Shown: one piece after another, positions 34,061 through 41,606 of the stretch
Layout: each line of letters starts with the position of its first letter
Position numbering within the stretch: position 1 is the stretch's first letter
NCBI GenBank assembly: GCA_003558125.1
Contig: PWMQ01000072.1
Coordinates: forward strand, 124,001-188,000
DNA from: Natronospira sp.
Lineage (GTDB): Bacteria; Pseudomonadota; Gammaproteobacteria; Natronospirales; Natronospiraceae
DNA length: 64,000 nt
Direction: 5' to 3'
Notes under the pieces: generated by a model
Databases searched by the model: none
The model's input: only the letters and a program-made list of their open reading frames with translations
What the model was told of the DNA's origin: nothing
Position numbers and translations under genes: made by a program

Positions 34061-36028
34061 ATGGATCAGCAGCCCGCCAAGACCCTTTTCGGCCTGCTGG
34101 GGGACGATGGCCCCCTGGCAAAGAGCCTGCCGGATTTTCGCGTGCGCGAAGAGCAGCAGCGCCTTGCCGATGCCGTGGCCGACACCCTGGCCTCCGGCGG
34201 CTCCTTGCTCGCCGAGGCCGGCACCGGGGTGGGTAAAACCTTTGCCTATCTGGCACCGGCCCTGGCCAGTCGCCGTCGCTGTATCATTTCCACCGGCACC
34301 CGCCACCTCCAGGACCAGCTATTTCATCGCGATTTGCCTCTGGTGATGCGCGCCCTGGGCCAGGAAGGAGAGATGGATCAGGTCGCCCTCCTGAAGGGGC
34401 GGAGTAACTACCTCTGTCTGCATCGCCTGGATGGGGCCCGGGATCGCGCCGACCTTGGGCGCAAGGAGCACGAGAGTCTGGAGGCATTGTCCATCTGGTC
34501 GCGCCGCAGCGACAGCGGTGATCTGGCCGAGGGGCCCCACCTGAGTGAGCGCTCCCGGCTATGGCCCTTGGTCACCTCCACCCAGGACAATTGCCTTGGC
34601 CAGGATTGCCCCCGGCACGATGAATGCTTCGTCCTAAAGGCCAGGCAGGCGGCCATGCAGCGTCGCGTGGTGGTGGTCAATCATCATCTGCTGTTGGCGG
34701 ATTTTGCTCTCAGGGAGGAAGGGTTCGGGGAATTGCTGCCCCAGGCCGATCTGGTGGTCGTGGACGAGGCCCATCAGCTTCCGGAAACCGCCAGCCGGCA
34801 TTTCGGCACCGGCGTCAGTGCCCGGCAGTTGCGGGATTTTGCCAGTGACTGCCTGGCCGAGGCGCTGCGAGCCAGTGCCGGCGTCAGTGGTTTTCGAGAA
34901 GTGCTGGATCAGCTCAATACCCGGATCCTGGCGGCTCGGGCCGCTTTGCCGGAAGGTGAGCACCGCAGCCGCTGGGATCCGCGGGAGCAGTCGGCGGCCG
35001 CCGAGGCGTTGCTTGACCTGTCCAGCACTCTGGCGGTGATCAACGAGCAGCTCGAGACCCTGGGCGGGCACAGTCGAGAGCTGGACAATTGCCGGCGCCG
35101 GGGCCTGGCCCTGCAGGAGCGACTGGGACTGTTTCTGCAACAAGACCCGGAAGAGGCGCTGGTTCGCTGGATGGAGGTGAGTGAAAGGGGCTTCATTCTC
35201 CATGCCACGCCCCTGTCCACCGCCGATCGTCTGGGGGAGTGGATTGGGAACGTGCCGGCAAGCTGGGTGTTCACCTCGGCGACCTTGGCCGTGCGCGAGG
35301 AGCTGTCCCACTTCCGTCAACGCCTGGGCCTGGAGACGGTTGATGAACTGGTGGTGGGCAGTCCCTTCGACTATGCGCGCAATGCAGTGCTTTACCATCC
35401 GCGGGAGCTGCCGCCGGTCAACGCCCCGGATTATGTGGAGCGTTTTGCCGAGGTGGTATTGCCACTGGCCGAAGCGGCCCCCGGCGGCAGTTTCTTTTTG
35501 TTCACCAGTCACCGGGCATTGCGGCAAGCGGCGGCCTATTTGGCAGATCGGACCGAGCGGGAGGTGCTGGTTCAGGGCGACGGGCCCAGGGCCCGCCTGT
35601 TGGCAGCCTTCCGGGAGAACGGCCGGGCCATCCTTCTGGGGACACAGAGCTTCTGGGAGGGGGTGGACGTGAAGGGTGAGGCGCTGAGTCTGGTGGCCAT
35701 CGACAAACTGCCCTTCCAGTCGCCGGGGGATCCGCTGATCGAGGCCCGGATCGAGGCCATCCGGGAGCGGGGCGGTTCCCCCTTCATGGAATGGCAACTG
35801 CCCCAGGCGGTGATCACCCTCAAACAGGGGGTCGGGCGTCTGATCCGTGATGTTGAAGATCGGGGCGTGATGGTGATCGGTGACCCCCGCTTGATGCAGA
35901 AGGGCTACGGCAAGATCTTCGTGGACAGTTTGCCGCCCATGGCCAAGACTCGGGACGGAGAAAAAGTGAAACGCTTTCTGGAAAGCCTCGGCCGACAGGC
36001 GCCTGAGTTCGAGGAGGAACCGACATGA
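34061..36028 (+). CDS. yoaA: XPD/DinG-family helicase YoaA
   Basis: About 655 aa. An iron-sulfur superfamily-2 DNA helicase. Walker A is AEAGTGVGKTFAYLAPAL near residue 55. The 4Fe-4S cysteines are spread over SNYLCLH, NCLGQDCPRHDECF. DEAH is in VVVDEAHQLP, and motif VI is LKQGVGRLIRD. E. coli YoaA works with the HolC (chi) subunit to resolve stalled replication. ATG 34061 or ATG 34052 are both possible. It overlaps tsaB by 4 bp, the same neighbour as in E. coli. Confidence 0.93.
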   Translation: MDQQPAKTLFGLLGDDGPLAKSLPDFRVREEQQRLADAVADTLASGGSLLAEAGTGVGKTFAYLAPALASRRRCIISTGTRHLQDQLFHRDLPLVMRALGQEGEMDQVALLKGRSNYLCLHRLDGARDRADLGRKEHESLEALSIWSRRSDSGDLAEGPHLSERSRLWPLVTSTQDNCLGQDCPRHDECFVLKARQAAMQRRVVVVNHHLLLADFALREEGFGELLPQADLVVVDEAHQLPETASRHFGTGVSARQLRDFASDCLAEALRASAGVSGFREVLDQLNTRILAARAALPEGEHRSRWDPREQSAAAEALLDLSSTLAVINEQLETLGGHSRELDNCRRRGLALQERLGLFLQQDPEEALVRWMEVSERGFILHATPLSTADRLGEWIGNVPASWVFTSATLAVREELSHFRQRLGLETVDELVVGSPFDYARNAVLYHPRELPPVNAPDYVERFAEVVLPLAEAAPGGSFFLFTSHRALRQAAAYLADRTEREVLVQGDGPRARLLAAFRENGRAILLGTQSFWEGVDVKGEALSLVAIDKLPFQSPGDPLIEARIEAIRERGGSPFMEWQLPQAVITLKQGVGRLIRDVEDRGVMVIGDPRLMQKGYGKIFVDSLPPMAKTRDGEKVKRFLESLGRQAPEFEEEPT

Positions 36029-36726
36029 GCAGGCTTGCCATTGATACCGCCACCGAGGCCTGCTCGGCGGCGCTGGAGCATGGCGGTCGGGTCTATCACC
36101 GCTATGAAGTTGCGCCCCGTCGCCATGCGGATCTCATGCTCCCCATGATAGAAAGCCTGCTGGCAGAGGCGGGCTGCGACCGCCGCGAGATTGAGTGGAT
36201 TGCTTTCGGCCGCGGGCCGGGTGCCTTCACGGGGGTGCGCATTGCGGCCGGCATCGCTCACGGCCTCTCTCTGGGGGTCGGCTGCGGTCTGGTGCCGGTA
36301 TCCAATCTGGAAGCTCTCGCAGTGGCTGCCGCGACAGAGCGGGGAGAAGCCCAGGTGCTTACCGCCATCGATGCCCGCATGGGCGAGGTCTACTGGGCCG
36401 GTTTCGGCGTTGATGGTGATCAGCTGAAAGTGATCGCGCCCGAACAGGTCTGTCCACCCAGTGCCGTCAGGGCGGGAGATATCGCGGTAAAGCAGGCGCT
36501 GGCCGTGGGGACCGGATGGGGCACCCATGGTGATGCCTTGATAGAGACACTGGGTGTTAGCCCCGCGACCATAATCCCGGATGCACTGCCGGATGCAGCC
36601 GTCATGCTTCGTATTGCCATGACCCGCGTCGCCCAGGGGACCCGCCCACAGGCACCCAGCGCGGCACAGCCGGTTTACCTGCGGGACAAGGTTGCCGTCC
36701 CTGGCGGTGGGACAAATCCATCCTGA
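36025..36726 (+). CDS. tsaB: tRNA threonylcarbamoyladenosine (t6A) protein TsaB
   Basis: 233 aa. An ASKHA-fold paralogue of TsaD that scaffolds the TsaD-TsaB-TsaE complex making t6A37 in ANN-reading tRNAs. Visible are the first-strand motif LAIDTATEACSAAL, the helix with HADLMLPMIESLL and the GRGPGAFTGVRIAAGIAHGL segment. ATGA overlap with yoaA at 36025 shows translational coupling. 73 bp of leader with PhoB boxes separates it from phoB. Confidence 0.95.
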   Translation: MSRLAIDTATEACSAALEHGGRVYHRYEVAPRRHADLMLPMIESLLAEAGCDRREIEWIAFGRGPGAFTGVRIAAGIAHGLSLGVGCGLVPVSNLEALAVAAATERGEAQVLTAIDARMGEVYWAGFGVDGDQLKVIAPEQVCPPSAVRAGDIAVKQALAVGTGWGTHGDALIETLGVSPATIIPDALPDAAVMLRIAMTRVAQGTRPQAPSAAQPVYLRDKVAVPGGGTNPS

Positions 36727-36782
36727 TTGTCATCATCCGGGCACGAAACTGTCATTTCGCTGTAATATTGCACTGATGTAAT
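36727..36782 (+). promoter_or_regulatory. PhoB-dependent promoter of phoB (Pho box plus -10)
   Basis: The Pho box is CTGTCAT (36749-36755), TTCG, CTGTAAT (36760-36766), an almost perfect pair of 7-bp direct repeats with 11-bp phasing. A further TTGTCAT sits two helical steps upstream (36727). TGTAAT (36777-36782) is the -10, exactly 10 bp past the box, as in sigma-70 PhoB promoters. It predicts autoregulation of phoBR. Confidence 0.85.
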
Positions 36783-36811
36783 CCGCATGGGTTTCAAGCA
36801 TGGAAGGTTCC

Positions 36812-37501
36812 ATGAGCGGAAAACAGATATTGATAGTTGAGGATGACGCGGCCATCCGGGAGATGATCGCATTTTCTCTTAAGCGGGCCGGTTTTGCGGT
36901 CAGTGAGGCGGAGGATGCGGAGCAGGCCCGGTTGAGAATCGCAGAGCAGCTGCCTGATCTGGTGATCCTGGACTGGATGCTGCCCGATACCAGTGGCCTG
37001 GAATATGCCCGCTTTCTGAAGCGGGAAGAGCTGACCCGCCGGTTGCCGGTGATCATGTTGACTGCTCGTTCCGAGGAGGATGACAAGATCCGCGGCTTTG
37101 AGAGCGGTGTGGACGATTACATCACCAAGCCTTTCTCCTCTCGTGAAATGATCGCCCGGATCGAAGCCGTGCTGCGTCGTGCAGCGCCGGAGAGCGAAGA
37201 CGAGCAGGTCAAGATCAATGGCCTGGAAGTGAACCTTGCCAGTCACCGGGTCTCTGCCGATGGTCAGTCCGTGGACCTTGGTCCCACGGAATATCGCTTG
37301 CTCACCTTTTTCATGACCCACCCTGATCGGGTCTACACTCGCGGGCAGTTGCTGGACCGGGTCTGGGGCAGCAATGTCTATGTGGAGGAGCGTACGGTGG
37401 ATGTGCATATCCGCCGTCTGCGCAAGGCCTTGGCGCCCGTGGGCTATGACAACTATGTGCAGACGGTGCGGGGAACCGGTTACCGTTTTTCTTCCGACTG
37501 A
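36812..37501 (+). CDS. phoB: Phosphate-regulon response regulator PhoB
   Basis: 229 aa. The receiver domain has the acidic pocket VEDDAA, phospho-acceptor Asp54 in ILDWMLPD, Thr in MLTARSEED and Lys in DYITKPFS. The OmpR-type winged helix ends RTVDVHIRRLRKAL and GYRFSSD. It activates the phosphate starvation genes. I start at ATG 36812 (MSGKQILIVEDD); ATG 36800 is in frame. The promoter carries its own box. phoR follows after 39 bp. Confidence 0.96.
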   Translation: MSGKQILIVEDDAAIREMIAFSLKRAGFAVSEAEDAEQARLRIAEQLPDLVILDWMLPDTSGLEYARFLKREELTRRLPVIMLTARSEEDDKIRGFESGVDDYITKPFSSREMIARIEAVLRRAAPESEDEQVKINGLEVNLASHRVSADGQSVDLGPTEYRLLTFFMTHPDRVYTRGQLLDRVWGSNVYVEERTVDVHIRRLRKALAPVGYDNYVQTVRGTGYRFSSD

Positions 37502-37540
37502 TGAGCGCCCGGTGACCCCGGGGAAAGGGAGGGTCGGTCA

Positions 37541-38839
37541 ATGCGAGCGCTCTGGTCGCTGGAACTGCTCAGGATTGTGCTGCTTCTGGTGCCGGCGGGC
37601 CTTCTGGGCTGGTTGAGCATCGGTCTGGCACCCGGGCTGGTTGTTGGCTTGTCCCTGTATGCCGCCTGGCATCTCTGGCAACTTTATCGTCTGGAGCGCT
37701 GGTTTCGGCTGGATCGGAAGAGAAACCCTCCGGTGGGGTCCGGTCTCTGGGGAGAGGTTTTTGATCATTACTATCGACTCCAGCAACGTCATCTAAACCG
37801 AAAACGCCGCCTTGCCCGTGTGCTCCGGGAATTCCGCAGTTCCACCGAGGCCATGCCTGATGGCACCGTGGTGCTGGACCGGCAGGGTCATATCGTCTGG
37901 TTCAATCAATCGGCCCAGGCAATGATTGGTCTCAAGGGCAGCCAGGACCTGGGGCAGCCCATCAGCAATCTCTTGAGGGAGCCACGCTTTCTCAAGCAGC
38001 TTTCCTCGAGAGAGGCCCCGGAAACCATTGAAGTCGGTTCACCAATCCATCGTGACCGGTGGCTCAATCTGAGCGTCGTCCCCTATGGCGAGGGTCAGCG
38101 CTTGCTGTTGATCCGAGATGTGACCCGTTTGCACCGCCTGGAACGCATGCGGCGCGATTTTGTCGCCAATGCCTCCCACGAGCTTCGCTCTCCCTTGACT
38201 GTGGTACAGGGCTATCTGGACGCACTGGGAGAGGATCCCCATGTGCAGTCCGAATGGCAGCGGCCGGTGGAGGAGATGCAGCGACAGACCCAGCGCATGA
38301 CTTCAATTGTCAATGACATGCTGGAACTGTCTCGGTTGGAGACAGAGGAGCCGGATGCGATCCGGGATCCGGTGGATGTGAGAGGCATGCTCAACCGCCT
38401 CAGGGAGGAAGCCCTGGCGCTGGGGAAAGGGCCGCGGGATGTGCAGGTTGAAGTAAGTGGACGGCCCATGATGCTGGGTGTGGAATCAGAGCTCTATAGC
38501 GCCTTCTCCAATCTCGTATTCAACGCCATGCGTTACACGCCGGAATCCGGCAGTGTTCGGCTTGTCTGGGATATTACGCCGGCCGGTTCAGGGCGTTTCT
38601 CCGTAATTGATACGGGTCAGGGTGTTGAGCCCAAGCATATCCCTCATCTTACTCAGCGTTTTTACCGTGCCGATCCGGCTCGGACCCGAAAAGAAGGCGG
38701 CACCGGTCTGGGCCTGGCAATTGCGAAACATGTCATACAGCGACATGGCGGTCGTCTGGAGATTGAAAGTCAGCCCGGCAAGGGCAGCACTTTCCGTTGC
38801 ATACTTCCTGCCGATCGTGTTCAGGCATCACCAAATTGA
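37541..38839 (+). CDS. phoR: Phosphate-regulon sensor kinase PhoR
   Basis: 432 aa. Two close N-terminal helices (LRIVLLLVPAGLLGWLSIG, LVVGLSLYAAWHLWQLY) are without a periplasmic domain. A PAS domain follows at about 95-190 (MPDGTVVLDRQGHIVWFNQ). His213 lies in NASHELRSPLTVVQGY. The ATPase has NAMRYT, DTGQGVEP and GTGLGLAI. It phosphorylates or dephosphorylates PhoB depending on PstSCAB-PhoU. AAAGGGAGGG precedes ATG 37541. Confidence 0.96.
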   Translation: MRALWSLELLRIVLLLVPAGLLGWLSIGLAPGLVVGLSLYAAWHLWQLYRLERWFRLDRKRNPPVGSGLWGEVFDHYYRLQQRHLNRKRRLARVLREFRSSTEAMPDGTVVLDRQGHIVWFNQSAQAMIGLKGSQDLGQPISNLLREPRFLKQLSSREAPETIEVGSPIHRDRWLNLSVVPYGEGQRLLLIRDVTRLHRLERMRRDFVANASHELRSPLTVVQGYLDALGEDPHVQSEWQRPVEEMQRQTQRMTSIVNDMLELSRLETEEPDAIRDPVDVRGMLNRLREEALALGKGPRDVQVEVSGRPMMLGVESELYSAFSNLVFNAMRYTPESGSVRLVWDITPAGSGRFSVIDTGQGVEPKHIPHLTQRFYRADPARTRKEGGTGLGLAIAKHVIQRHGGRLEIESQPGKGSTFRCILPADRVQASPN

Positions 38840-38884
38840 AACAAAGGCTTCACGTACTCGTCATTCATTGGGCCTAGGATGCCC

Positions 38885-38908
38885 CTGTCACTTCGGGACC
38901 TTTTATAG
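38885..38908 (+). promoter_or_regulatory. Weak candidate PhoB half-site and -10 before the porin
   Basis: CTGTCAC (38885-38891) is one good 7-bp unit; the next unit 11 bp on (GGACCTT) is poor. TTATAG (38903-38908) could be a -10, 11 bp beyond the second unit. Only suggestive. Confidence 0.3.
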
Positions 38909-38995
38909 GAATCCCTGGTGGAAGGGGCCCGGGAATTTGTCCGGCGCGCCAATACCTGACTCGATAAATTACTGAGGCTGTAAGGAGAATATTGA

Positions 38996-40108
38996 ATGAA
39001 CATGATCAAGTTCGGCACGCTTGCCCTCACTGCCGCTATTGGCGTCTCCGTTGCGGTGCCGGCCATGGCCGATCCCAAGCCCCGGGGGCGGATACATCTC
39101 GACTACGCCTTGCATGATGAAGATAATATCGATCTGGCGGATGGTCATCGACTCCGTCGTGCCCGTCTGGGTGTGAGTGGCAGTGTTGACGACAACTGGT
39201 CCTATCAGTCGGAAATCGACTTCGCGGAAAATGGTGTTGGCTTTCGCGATGTCTATCTGCGTTATACGGGCCTGGAGAATGGTGACCTCACTATCGGCCA
39301 TTTCAAGGTGCCTTTCGGCATGGATGAGCTGACCAGCTCGAATCACCTTGCTTTCATCGAGCGGTCCCTGCCCACCAGCTTTGCTCAGTCCCGTCGTACC
39401 GGCTTCGGTTACCGCAGCGGTGGTGATAACTGGGGATTCGCCAGCATGCTCTTTGGCCAGGGGGTCGGAACCAACAATGACCGTGTTTCTGACGGTGCTG
39501 ACGAGGGTTTTGGTATTGGCGCCCGCATTTTCGGCACCCCGGTGAACAATGACAACAGTATTCTCCACCTGGGCGCGGCCTTTACCAGCGAAGACACTGC
39601 TTCCAGTGAGGACGAAACCGCACGCTTTCGGGCCCGTCCCGAGTCCCGGGTCACGGGTATTCGACTCGTGGATACCGGCACCATCGATGAGGTTGACCGA
39701 ATCAACCGCTTTGGCCTGGAGGCCGGTTATCAGGTTGGTGCCCTGACTCTGCAAGGTGAGTATCTGTCAGTGAGCGCGGACCGGAAAAGCGGCTTCAGCG
39801 ATGTGGATTTTGATGGCTATTACGCCCAAGCCAGTTACGTCTTCGGGGGCTCGAAGCGGGCCTACCGTGGCGGTGCCTTCCGTAACCCGGAAGTCGGATC
39901 CTGGGAAGTTGCCCTGCGCTACAGTCATATTGATCTGAATGATGGCGATTTCCAGGGTGGTGAACAGGACAATATCACCCTCGGCTTGAACTACTATGCC
40001 GCCAAGAATGTTCGGTTCATGTGGAACTATATCGCGGTGGACGCCGATATGGGTGGCGTATCGGACAAGCCCAATATCTTCCTCTTCCGGACTCAGGTTT
40101 CCTTCTGA
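38996..40108 (+). CDS. OprO/OprP-family porin, probably phosphate-related
   Basis: 370 aa. A signal peptide ends MADPKP. The mature part is a phosphate-selective porin O/P-family beta-barrel (IHLDYALHDEDN, LRRARLGVSGSVDDNWSYQSEIDF, RDVYLRYTGLENGDLTIGHFKVPFGMDEL). It ends in phenylalanine (FRTQVSF), the usual outer-membrane signal. Family members include phosphate- and polyphosphate-selective OprP/OprO; its place between phoR and pstS supports phosphate uptake. The P. aeruginosa lysine-rich channel signature is not obvious. Terminator at 40137. Confidence 0.9.
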   Translation: MNMIKFGTLALTAAIGVSVAVPAMADPKPRGRIHLDYALHDEDNIDLADGHRLRRARLGVSGSVDDNWSYQSEIDFAENGVGFRDVYLRYTGLENGDLTIGHFKVPFGMDELTSSNHLAFIERSLPTSFAQSRRTGFGYRSGGDNWGFASMLFGQGVGTNNDRVSDGADEGFGIGARIFGTPVNNDNSILHLGAAFTSEDTASSEDETARFRARPESRVTGIRLVDTGTIDEVDRINRFGLEAGYQVGALTLQGEYLSVSADRKSGFSDVDFDGYYAQASYVFGGSKRAYRGGAFRNPEVGSWEVALRYSHIDLNDGDFQGGEQDNITLGLNYYAAKNVRFMWNYIAVDADMGGVSDKPNIFLFRTQVSF

Positions 40109-40136
40109 CACCCTCTTAGTAGTAGGTGCTTTTGTG

Positions 40137-40170
40137 AAAGGCCCTGTCTTCGGCAGGGCCTTTTCTTGTT
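40137..40170 (+). terminator. Rho-independent terminator of the porin gene
   Basis: AAAGGCCCTG (40137-40146) pairs perfectly with CAGGGCCTTT (40154-40163) over a 7-nt loop, followed by TCTTGTTTT. Confidence 0.9.
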
Positions 40171-40329
40171 TTGCTGGTCCCGCCCTATAGACCAGCGGCA
40201 TGGTGGTTCTGGCCGGGGCCATAGATAGGCCATGGCAAGCCGAAGGCAAAGCCCTGCCGGCTCCAAGGCCGGGACGCAAGCTGTCATTGCCATGGAAGGG
40301 TAATATCCCGACTGATCAACGCCTGGGAG

Positions 40330-40385
40330 CGGTCACAAAACTGTCAAATCACTTTCCTACCATTGTCATTCTTCAGGCCGACAAT
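40330..40385 (+). promoter_or_regulatory. PhoB-site array and promoter of pstS
   Basis: Four 7-bp units at exact 11-bp steps: CGGTCAC (40330), CTGTCAA (40341), CTTTCCT (40352), TTGTCAT (40363). GACAAT (40380-40385) lies 10 bp after the last unit, the right place for a PhoB-dependent -10. Several weak units in phase fit cooperative PhoB binding at a strongly induced gene. Confidence 0.75.
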
Positions 40386-40453
40386 GCTCCTGCGTATCGG
40401 GGAGACACTGGGTTTCCCTGCATTGACTCGCAAACCTGAAGAGGGAAGTGACC

Positions 40454-41416
40454 ATGCTGAGAAAGCTGATGACCGCCGGAATTGTCGCCGGACTGGCTGC
40501 CCCCGTCGTGGCGGTAGCCGATGTGGACCCCAACCTGCCCGAATACGAGGCCGTCTCCGGGATTTCCGGAAACCTGTCCTCCCAGGGCTCGGATACCCTG
40601 AACAACCTCATGGCCCTGTGGGCCGAGGAATTCCAGGACTTCTATCCCAACGTCAATATCCAGATCCAGGGTGCCGGCACCTCCACCGCCCCGCCCGCCC
40701 TGGCCGAAGGGACCGCCAACTTCGGGCCCATGAGCCGTGGCATGCGTGACAGCGAAATGGCCGACTTCGAGCGGGCACATGGTTATGAAGCCACACTGGT
40801 GCCGGTGGCCATCGACGTGCTTGCGGTCTACGTCAATCGGGACAATCCCATCGACGGTCTTACCATTCCGCAGATAGACGCCATTTTCTCCGACACCCGC
40901 CGCTGTGGTCACGATGAAACCATCACCCGCTGGGGGCAGGTCGGCCTGAGTGGTGCCTGGTCCAACCGGGATATCACTCTCTACAGTCGTAATGCCGTCT
41001 CCGGGACCTATGGCTACTTCCGTCAGCATGCCCTCTGCGATGGCGACTTCAAGGATGCCATCAACGAGCAGCCCGGTTCCGCCTCCGTGGTGCAGGGCGT
41101 CACGGAATCCCGTAATGGCATTGGCTACTCGGGCATTGGTTACAACACCTCGGGCGTGAAAGCCATCAAGGTCGGTCGTGAGGATGGCGAGCTTTTCGAG
41201 CCCAACGCCGAGAACGCAGCTACCGGCGATTATCCGCTGGCTCGCTTCCTGTACGTGGCGGTGAACAAGCACCCCAACGAGGAACTGCCGCCCCTGGAGC
41301 GTGAGTTTTTCAGGCTGGTGCTGTCCCGACAGGGCCAGGAAGTGACCGTTCGTGACGGCTTCATCCCCCTGCCGGCCTCCGTCGCTGAACAGTGGAGAGA
41401 TCGTCTGGGCCTGTAA
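40454..41416 (+). CDS. pstS: Phosphate-binding periplasmic protein PstS
   Basis: 320 aa. A signal peptide ends VVAVADVDP. Phosphate-site features are [12 protein letters not shown] (binding-loop serine), [23 protein letters not shown] and [13 protein letters not shown]. PstS delivers phosphate to PstCA in the inner membrane. ATG 40454 (GAGGG about 8 nt upstream); a GTG at 40448 is in frame but too close to the ribosome site. It belongs to the long PstS branch without lipobox. A terminator separates it from pstC. Confidence 0.94.
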   Translation: MLRKLMTAGIVAGLAAPVVAVADVDPNLPEYEAVSGISGNLSSQGSDTLNNLMALWAEEFQDFYPNVNIQIQGAGTSTAPPALAEGTANFGPMSRGMRDSEMADFERAHGYEATLVPVAIDVLAVYVNRDNPIDGLTIPQIDAIFSDTRRCGHDETITRWGQVGLSGAWSNRDITLYSRNAVSGTYGYFRQHALCDGDFKDAINEQPGSASVVQGVTESRNGIGYSGIGYNTSGVKAIKVGREDGELFEPNAENAATGDYPLARFLYVAVNKHPNEELPPLEREFFRLVLSRQGQEVTVRDGFIPLPASVAEQWRDRLGL

Positions 41417-41449
41417 CACAGCCCCTTCACGTTCATTGATGTGGCAGAG

Positions 41450-41478
41450 CGCCCGGTGACAGCCGGGCGTTTTTTTTA
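41450..41478 (+). terminator. Rho-independent terminator after pstS
   Basis: CGCCCGG (41450-41456) pairs with CCGGGCG (41463-41469) over a 6-nt loop, followed by eight T residues. It lets pstS be made in excess over pstCAB. Confidence 0.92.
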
Positions 41479-41532
41479 ATGTAATCAATGGCGTGTTTCA
41501 TTAATGAGATCCTTAACCATTGTGTCGCGAAA

Positions 41533-41566
41533 CTGTCATGTTTCTGTCATGAGTGCTCCGTAGCAT
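41533..41566 (+). promoter_or_regulatory. Perfect Pho box and -10 before pstC
   Basis: CTGTCAT (41533-41539), GTTT, CTGTCAT (41544-41550): two exact consensus repeats with 11-bp phasing. TAGCAT (41561-41566) is a -10-like hexamer 10 bp further. It gives pstCAB-phoU their own PhoB promoter behind the pstS terminator. Confidence 0.9.
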
Positions 41567-41606
41567 TGCCGGCGCAACGAGCGGACCCGTTCAGGACGGG
41601 CCACAA

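Larger units (their letters stand above)
40109..40453. other. 345-bp intergenic region between porin and pstS
   Basis: Contains the porin terminator (40137-40170) and the pstS PhoB-site array (40330-40385). Between them, 40171-40329 shows no gene or repeat that I can support. Confidence 0.6.

Noticed and set aside
40373-41488. A 371-residue minus-strand open frame opposite pstS
   Set aside because: Antisense shadow of pstS; it would also cover the pstS PhoB array and terminator.
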